From: Pseudomonadota bacterium | Lineage (GTDB): Bacteria > Pseudomonadota > Gammaproteobacteria > Competibacterales > Competibacteraceae | Assembly: GCA_018262135.1 (NCBI GenBank) | Contig: JAGTSD010000149.1 | Span: 1 to 9,844, forward strand | Direction of reading: 5' to 3' | DNA length: 9,844 nucleotides | In this document: positions 6,405 through 9,844 of the stretch, one piece after another | How the letters are laid out: every line of letters starts with the position of its first letter | Numbering within the stretch: position 1 is the stretch's first letter | Notes under the pieces: model-generated | Told to the model about the DNA's origin: nothing | Seen by the model: the letters and a program-made list of their open reading frames with translations, nothing else | Database searches by the model: none | Translations under genes and position numbers: made by a program

Positions 6405-7850
6405 ATGACTCCTAATTTGACCGTTCGTTTTTTGCTCTGCCTGTTCGGGTTGCTGCTGCCGCTGGCGCTGCTGGCCCGCAACGTGGATCTCGCCACTGTG
6501 CCCACCCGGAGCACGGTGCAACTGACCATCTACAACTCCGAAGATTTGACCCTGGTCCGGGAAACGCGGGTGGTGACCTTCAAGCAGGGCGTCAATCCCC
6601 TGCAATTCTCCTGGGCCAACACCCTGATTGACCCGACCTCGGTGGAGCTGAAATTCCGCGAACCGAAAACCGGCCTGGAAGTGCTCGACACCACCTTCCC
6701 GCACGACAAGCCGCAGATGCTGTATTGGAACGTGCAAAGCGACGCCAACCGCGAGGCGACCATCGAAATCAGTTACTTCACTTCCGGTATTTCGTGGGCG
6801 GCGGACTATGTCGCTATCGCCGATGCTGAGGAAAAGACGTTGCGGTTGGAAAGCTTCGTGCGGGTCAACAATCGCTCCGGCGAGGACTACGAAAATGCTC
6901 AGGTGCGGCTGGTGGTGGGCACGATCAATCTGGTCGAGAAAATCGCCGAACTGGCGAAAGTGCCGGTCGGGCAGGTGGAGGAACTCAAGCGGGAAGAATA
7001 CCGGGATCTGCGCCAGAAAGCCGCCCGCAAGATGATGGCGCCCGCCGCGCCCGCGCCCATGGTGGCCATGGACATGGCGGCGGGGGCGATGCAAGAGATG
7101 GAAGCGCCCAAGGAAATCATCAAGGAAGGGCTGAGCGAGTACTTTATCTACACCATCGAAGGGACGGAAACCGTGCCCAATGGCTGGGCCAAGCGCCTGC
7201 GCAGCTTTGAAGCGGTGGGTTTGCCGATGACGGTCGAGTACCGCTACCGACCGCGCGAGTATGGCGATCAGTTGACGCGGCTTTATCTGTTGCGCAACGA
7301 CACCGCCTCCAAATTGGGAACTACGCCATTGCCGGACGGGATGTTGCGGGTATTCCGCGCCAACGGCCGCGACGCCTTGAGCTATCTGGCCACCCAGAAT
7401 CTGAAATACGTGCCTATCGGCGACAAGATCGAACTGAATCTCGGTCCCGATCCAGCGGTGGTGTTCGAGCTGCTCAAGCAGAAGGTCTACCGCGACAACC
7501 TGTGGTTCCAGATCAAGGGCGGCAATCTCTATCGCAAGCTGGGCGAGGAAGGGTTCAAGCTGGAACTGGACAGCCAGGTGGCTGGCTGGGACGAGCATAC
7601 AGTGTACCGGCAGAAAATCCGCAACTACACCCGCAAGCCCATCCACGTGCAAATCCGCCGCGAGTACCCGGGCGATATCGTGTTCCGCAGCCGGCTGAAT
7701 CCGACCCTGCACGATTTTCAGACCGTGCAATTCGAGACCGACATCCCCGCCGGCGACAAGGCAGAACTGGATTACGAAGTCATCGCCCGGCTGGGCTACA
7801 ACCAGAAGCAGAACCGGGTGGAATTGCAGGCCGGGGAGGTGAGCCGTTGA
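6405..7850 (+). CDS. DUF4139-type exported protein, second of a tandem pair
   Basis: The 481-residue protein has a clear signal peptide (MTPNLTVRFLLCLFGLLLPL, cleavage likely after ALLA at residue 24), so it should be periplasmic or outer-membrane-facing. The paralogue blocks are FSWANTLIDP (68-77), FVRVNNRSGEDYENAQVRLV (151-170) and, later, PLPDGMLRVF followed by IELNLG. Between them lies a charged helical stretch (about 176-208) and a Met/Ala/Pro-rich linker (about 209-234) absent from the first paralogue; such central helical regions occur in other DUF4139 proteins. ATG 6405 with GGTGAG at 6395-6400 is chosen. ATG 6393, overlapping the previous stop, would add only four residues. The gene ends one base before the DUF423 gene, and its last codons contain that gene's ribosome site. 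Function is unknown; a cell-envelope role is inferred from export. Confidence 0.85.
   Translation: MTPNLTVRFLLCLFGLLLPLALLARNVDLATVPTRSTVQLTIYNSEDLTLVRETRVVTFKQGVNPLQFSWANTLIDPTSVELKFREPKTGLEVLDTTFPHDKPQMLYWNVQSDANREATIEISYFTSGISWAADYVAIADAEEKTLRLESFVRVNNRSGEDYENAQVRLVVGTINLVEKIAELAKVPVGQVEELKREEYRDLRQKAARKMMAPAAPAPMVAMDMAAGAMQEMEAPKEIIKEGLSEYFIYTIEGTETVPNGWAKRLRSFEAVGLPMTVEYRYRPREYGDQLTRLYLLRNDTASKLGTTPLPDGMLRVFRANGRDALSYLATQNLKYVPIGDKIELNLGPDPAVVFELLKQKVYRDNLWFQIKGGNLYRKLGEEGFKLELDSQVAGWDEHTVYRQKIRNYTRKPIHVQIRREYPGDIVFRSRLNPTLHDFQTVQFETDIPAGDKAELDYEVIARLGYNQKQNRVELQAGEVSR
7835..7842 (+). promoter_or_regulatory. perfect Shine-Dalgarno for the DUF423 gene, inside the preceding coding region
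   Basis: GGAGGTGA is fully complementary to the 16S rRNA 3' end and lies 9 bases before ATG 7852. It is embedded in the last codons of the DUF4139 gene. It is the strongest ribosome site seen in the window and argues for efficient translation from the same transcript. Confidence 0.7.
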
Positions 7851-7851
7851 C

Positions 7852-8235
7852 ATGACCCCGCTGGCGAAAATCTTTCTGGCCCTCGGCAGCATCGGGATGT
7901 TGCTGGCGGTGGCGCTGGGCGCGTTCGGCGCGCACACCCTGAAAAAGACGCTGGCCCCCGAACTCATGGCGGTGTACGAAACCGCCGTGAACTATCATGT
8001 TGTTCATGCCTTGGGACTGCTGGCGGTCGGCCTGCTGGCGTTGCATCTTCCCGATTCGGGAACGCTGCGCCGGGCGGGCATCCTGATGCTCGTCGGCCTG
8101 CTGTTGTTCTCGGGCAGCCTGTACGCCCTGAGCCTGAGCGGCATTCGCGGGCTGGGAGCCATCACTCCCGTGGGCGGCGTGGCCTTGCTGGCAGCCTGGC
8201 TGCTGTTGGCGGTTGCGGTCGTCCGGGCGGATTAA
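7852..8235 (+). CDS. DUF423 (YgdD-like) small inner-membrane protein
   Basis: The 127-residue hydrophobic protein has about four membrane segments: roughly residues 5-27, 46-64, 73-92 and 103-124. It shows the DUF423 landmarks: LGAFGAHTLKKTL near residues 22-34, then YETAVNYHVVHALGLL (about 42-57), SGSLYALSLSG and ITPVGG. Length agrees with E. coli YgdD (about 131). The family is widespread in bacteria with no settled function. It starts one base after the stop of the preceding DUF4139 gene, behind an ideal ribosome site, so it is very probably the last gene of that operon. Confidence 0.9.
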   Translation: MTPLAKIFLALGSIGMLLAVALGAFGAHTLKKTLAPELMAVYETAVNYHVVHALGLLAVGLLALHLPDSGTLRRAGILMLVGLLLFSGSLYALSLSGIRGLGAITPVGGVALLAAWLLLAVAVVRAD

Positions 8236-8280
8236 GCCAGGCGTCGGGCGTAAAAATCAGCTTTGGACAGAGAGGACATT

Positions 8281-8967
8281 GTGGAAAAGTTTTACGCCTT
8301 GGGATTCGATGTTTACGGCACGCTGGTGGACCCGCTGGCGATGGCCGAGCCGCTGCGGGCGCTGGTCGGCGAACAGGCCGACCGGTTCGCCGAGCTGTGG
8401 CGGAGCAAACAACTGGAGTATTCATTCCGGCGCGGCCTGATGCGGCGCTACGTTGACTTCGACGCCTGCACCCGGCAGGCGCTGCGCTTCACCCAGCAGA
8501 CCTTGCGCTGCGAATTGCCGGAATCCGACCGGGACCGGCTGTTGGAAGCCTATTTGTACCTGCCGCTATTCCCGGAGGTCGCCGCCAGCCTGACCGCGCT
8601 CAAGGCGCAAGGTCACCGGCTCGTGGCCTTTTCGAACGGGGTGGAAGCCAGCATTCGGGCGCTGCTGGCCAACGCCGGCGTGTTGCCCTACCTCGAAGAC
8701 GTGGTCAGCGTGGACGACCTGCGCACCTTCAAGCCCGATCCGGCGGTCTACGAATATCTGGTGCGGCGCACCGGCCGCGCGCCCGCCGAAACCTGGCTGG
8801 TGTCCAGCAACGCCTGGGACGTGATCGGGGCCAAAGCCACCGGCCTGCGCGCTGTTTGGGTCAAGCGTCACGTGGAAACGGTGTTCGATCCCTGGGAGGT
8901 CGAGCCGGACCTGGTGGTCAGCGGGCTCGATGAACTGGCAGCGGGGTTCGCCCGCCCGCCGGGATGA
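8281..8967 (+). CDS. haloacid dehalogenase, type II (L-2-haloacid dehalogenase)
   Basis: This is a HAD-superfamily hydrolase that would replace the halogen of short L-2-haloacids with hydroxyl, via an aspartyl-ester intermediate, in the cytoplasm. With the GTG start at 8281 the protein is 228 residues. It places Asp10 (nucleophile, FDVYGTLVD), Thr14, Arg41, Ser118-Asn119 (FSNG), Lys151 (FKPD), Tyr157, Ser175, Asn177 and Asp180 (SSNAWD) at exactly the positions known from the Pseudomonas sp. YL enzyme. WRSKQLEYSFRRGLMRRY (40-57) is also a dehalogenase hallmark rather than generic HAD phosphatase sequence. AGAGG at 8271-8275 lies 5 bases ahead of GTG 8281; a TTG at 8263 would add six residues and looks less likely. 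It is preceded by a 45-base gap after the DUF423 gene and may be transcribed separately or with it. The actual substrate remains inferred. Confidence 0.88.
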   Translation: MEKFYALGFDVYGTLVDPLAMAEPLRALVGEQADRFAELWRSKQLEYSFRRGLMRRYVDFDACTRQALRFTQQTLRCELPESDRDRLLEAYLYLPLFPEVAASLTALKAQGHRLVAFSNGVEASIRALLANAGVLPYLEDVVSVDDLRTFKPDPAVYEYLVRRTGRAPAETWLVSSNAWDVIGAKATGLRAVWVKRHVETVFDPWEVEPDLVVSGLDELAAGFARPPG

Positions 8968-8991
8968 AGTGGGGAATGGGAGACCCAGACT

Positions 8992-9016
8992 CCCCTCTCC
9001 CCTTGAGGGAGAGGGG
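8992..9016. repeat. GC-rich hairpin of a dispersed repeat type between convergent genes
   Basis: CCCCTCTCCC (8992-9001) pairs perfectly with GGGAGAGGGG (9007-9016) around a 5-base loop CTTGA. It lies between the stops of the convergent dehalogenase and pyrophosphatase genes. The surrounding run resembles a common proteobacterial intergenic repeat that translates as PSPLEGEGRGVRG. It could act as a bidirectional terminator, but there is no T run on either strand, so this is only a suggestion. Confidence 0.55.
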
Positions 9017-9042
9017 CGGGGAGTGAGGGGGGAAACCCCGCG

Positions 9043-9844
9043 TCAGGTAATGAACGGCACCAGGATCAGCGAAACGACGGACAACAGCTTGATCAGGATG
9101 TTCATGGCGGGACCGCTGGTGTCCTTGAACGGGTCGCCCACGGTGTCGCCGATGACCGCCGCCGCGTGGGCGTCGCCGCCCTTGCGCTCGCCCTTGAGCG
9201 CGCCACCTTCGATGGCTTTCTTGGCGTTGTCCCAGGCACCGCCGGCATTGGCCATCAACAGCGCCATGACCACGCCGGTGAGCATCGACCCGAGCAGCAG
9301 GCCACCCAGCGCAATGGGTCCCAGGAAGAAGCCGACGATCACCGGCGCCAGCACGGCCATCATCCCCGGCGCGACCATTTCGCGCAGCGCCGCGTCGGTC
9401 GAGATCGTCACGCAGCGGGCGGTATCGGGCTTGGCGGTGCCTTGCAGCAGGCCGGGAATTTCGCGGAATTGACGGCGGATTTCCGTGACCATTTCCATCG
9501 CCGCCCGGCCCACCGCGCTCATGGTCATGGCGGCGGCCAGGATCACCACCATGCCGCCCAGCAGCACCCCAATCACTACCCGGGGATCGGTGATGTCCAT
9601 CGGCAGCGGATGGCCGACCGCCAGTTCGACCGATTCCTTGTAGGCGACGAACAGCGCCAGTGCGGTCAGCGCCGCCGAACCGATGGCGAAGCCCTTGCCG
9701 GTGGCGGCGGTGGTGTTGCCGATGGCGTCGAGATGATCGGTGATGGCGCGGACTTCAGGCGGCTGGTGCGACATTTCGGCGATGCCGCCGGCGTTGTCGG
9801 AAATCGGCCCGGAGGCGTCAATGGTCATGGTCACGCCGGCGGTG
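9043..9844 (-). CDS. hppA: membrane-bound K+-dependent ion-pumping pyrophosphatase (C-terminal part)
   Basis: This integral membrane enzyme hydrolyses pyrophosphate and pumps H+ and/or Na+ across the cytoplasmic membrane. Only the last 267 codons or so are present; the frame continues past the window end with TAGVTMTIDASGPISDNAGG, and the 5' end is missing. Diagnostic segments are SGPISDNAGGIAEM, GNTTAATGKGFAIGSAAL, and near the C-terminus GDTVGDPFKDTSGPAMNIL. The protein ends in a hydrophobic helix (KLLSVVSLILVPFIT), as the family does. In the GNTT-A-A-T-G-KG motif the alanine takes the place of the lysine found in K+-independent enzymes, marking the K+-dependent subfamily. Residues that decide H+ or Na+ specificity are outside the window. 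It is convergent with the dehalogenase gene. Confidence 0.93.
   Translation of the reverse strand, partial: TAGVTMTIDASGPISDNAGGIAEMSHQPPEVRAITDHLDAIGNTTAATGKGFAIGSAALTALALFVAYKESVELAVGHPLPMDITDPRVVIGVLLGGMVVILAAAMTMSAVGRAAMEMVTEIRRQFREIPGLLQGTAKPDTARCVTISTDAALREMVAPGMMAVLAPVIVGFFLGPIALGGLLLGSMLTGVVMALLMANAGGAWDNAKKAIEGGALKGERKGGDAHAAAVIGDTVGDPFKDTSGPAMNILIKLLSVVSLILVPFIT

Noticed and set aside
6363..7967. 534-codon open frame on the minus strand opposite the second DUF4139 gene
   Set aside because: It covers a gene with a clear signal peptide and paralogue motifs on the plus strand. The antisense product shows no recognisable domain and is rich in His, Gln and Arg.
8930..9472. 180-codon plus-strand frame across the dehalogenase/pyrophosphatase gap
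   Set aside because: It runs antisense through the pyrophosphatase gene and its start is the known PLEGEGRG-type translated DNA repeat.

Overview
The window is GC-rich bacterial DNA, densely packed with genes. The gene content fits a gammaproteobacterium: a YdcH-type DUF465 protein divergent from ttcA, a YgdD/DUF423 membrane protein, and a REP-type palindrome of the kind common in Pseudomonas and related groups. A K+-dependent membrane pyrophosphatase points to an environmental lineage rather than an enteric one. I cannot name the genus from sequence alone; an activated-sludge or methylotroph-type gammaproteobacterium would fit, but that is a guess.

Layout. Positions 97-303 (minus strand) carry a small helical DUF465/YdcH protein. 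It diverges from ttcA (494-1438), the tRNA 2-thiocytidine synthetase. Next comes a branched-chain amino-acid (or related amide/urea) ABC importer: livK binding protein (1502-2629), livH permease (3315-4220) and livM permease (4239-5195). Between livK and livH lie about 685 bases of inserted-looking material. The first part is a roughly 130-base MITE-like inverted-repeat element with a REP doublet in its centre, apparently inserted exactly in the livK stop codon. The second part is a hicB-hicA toxin-antitoxin pair (2825-3112 and 3109-3300). The ATPase genes livG and livF, normally next after livM, are not in the window.

After livM come two tandem, diverged paralogues of exported DUF4139-type proteins (5311-6399 and 6405-7850). 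They overlap or abut each other and are followed one base later by a DUF423 (YgdD-like) membrane protein (7852-8235). The first paralogue has lost its signal peptide from the open frame through an apparent single extra G in a GGGG run at 5218-5221. A likely L-2-haloacid dehalogenase follows (8281-8967), with every catalytic residue at the canonical spacing. Convergent to it is the 3' end of a K+-dependent membrane-bound pyrophosphatase (9043 to the window end, minus strand). The 75-base gap between them holds a GC-rich hairpin belonging to a widely dispersed repeat type.

How the parts fit together. LivK, LivH and LivM would form a periplasmic-binding-protein importer using ATPases encoded elsewhere. 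The MITE/REP after livK could set the ratio of binding protein to permease. The two DUF4139 proteins and the DUF423 protein look like one translationally linked cell-envelope module of unknown function. It is the least understood part of the window, along with the mobile element and toxin-antitoxin pair inside the liv operon.
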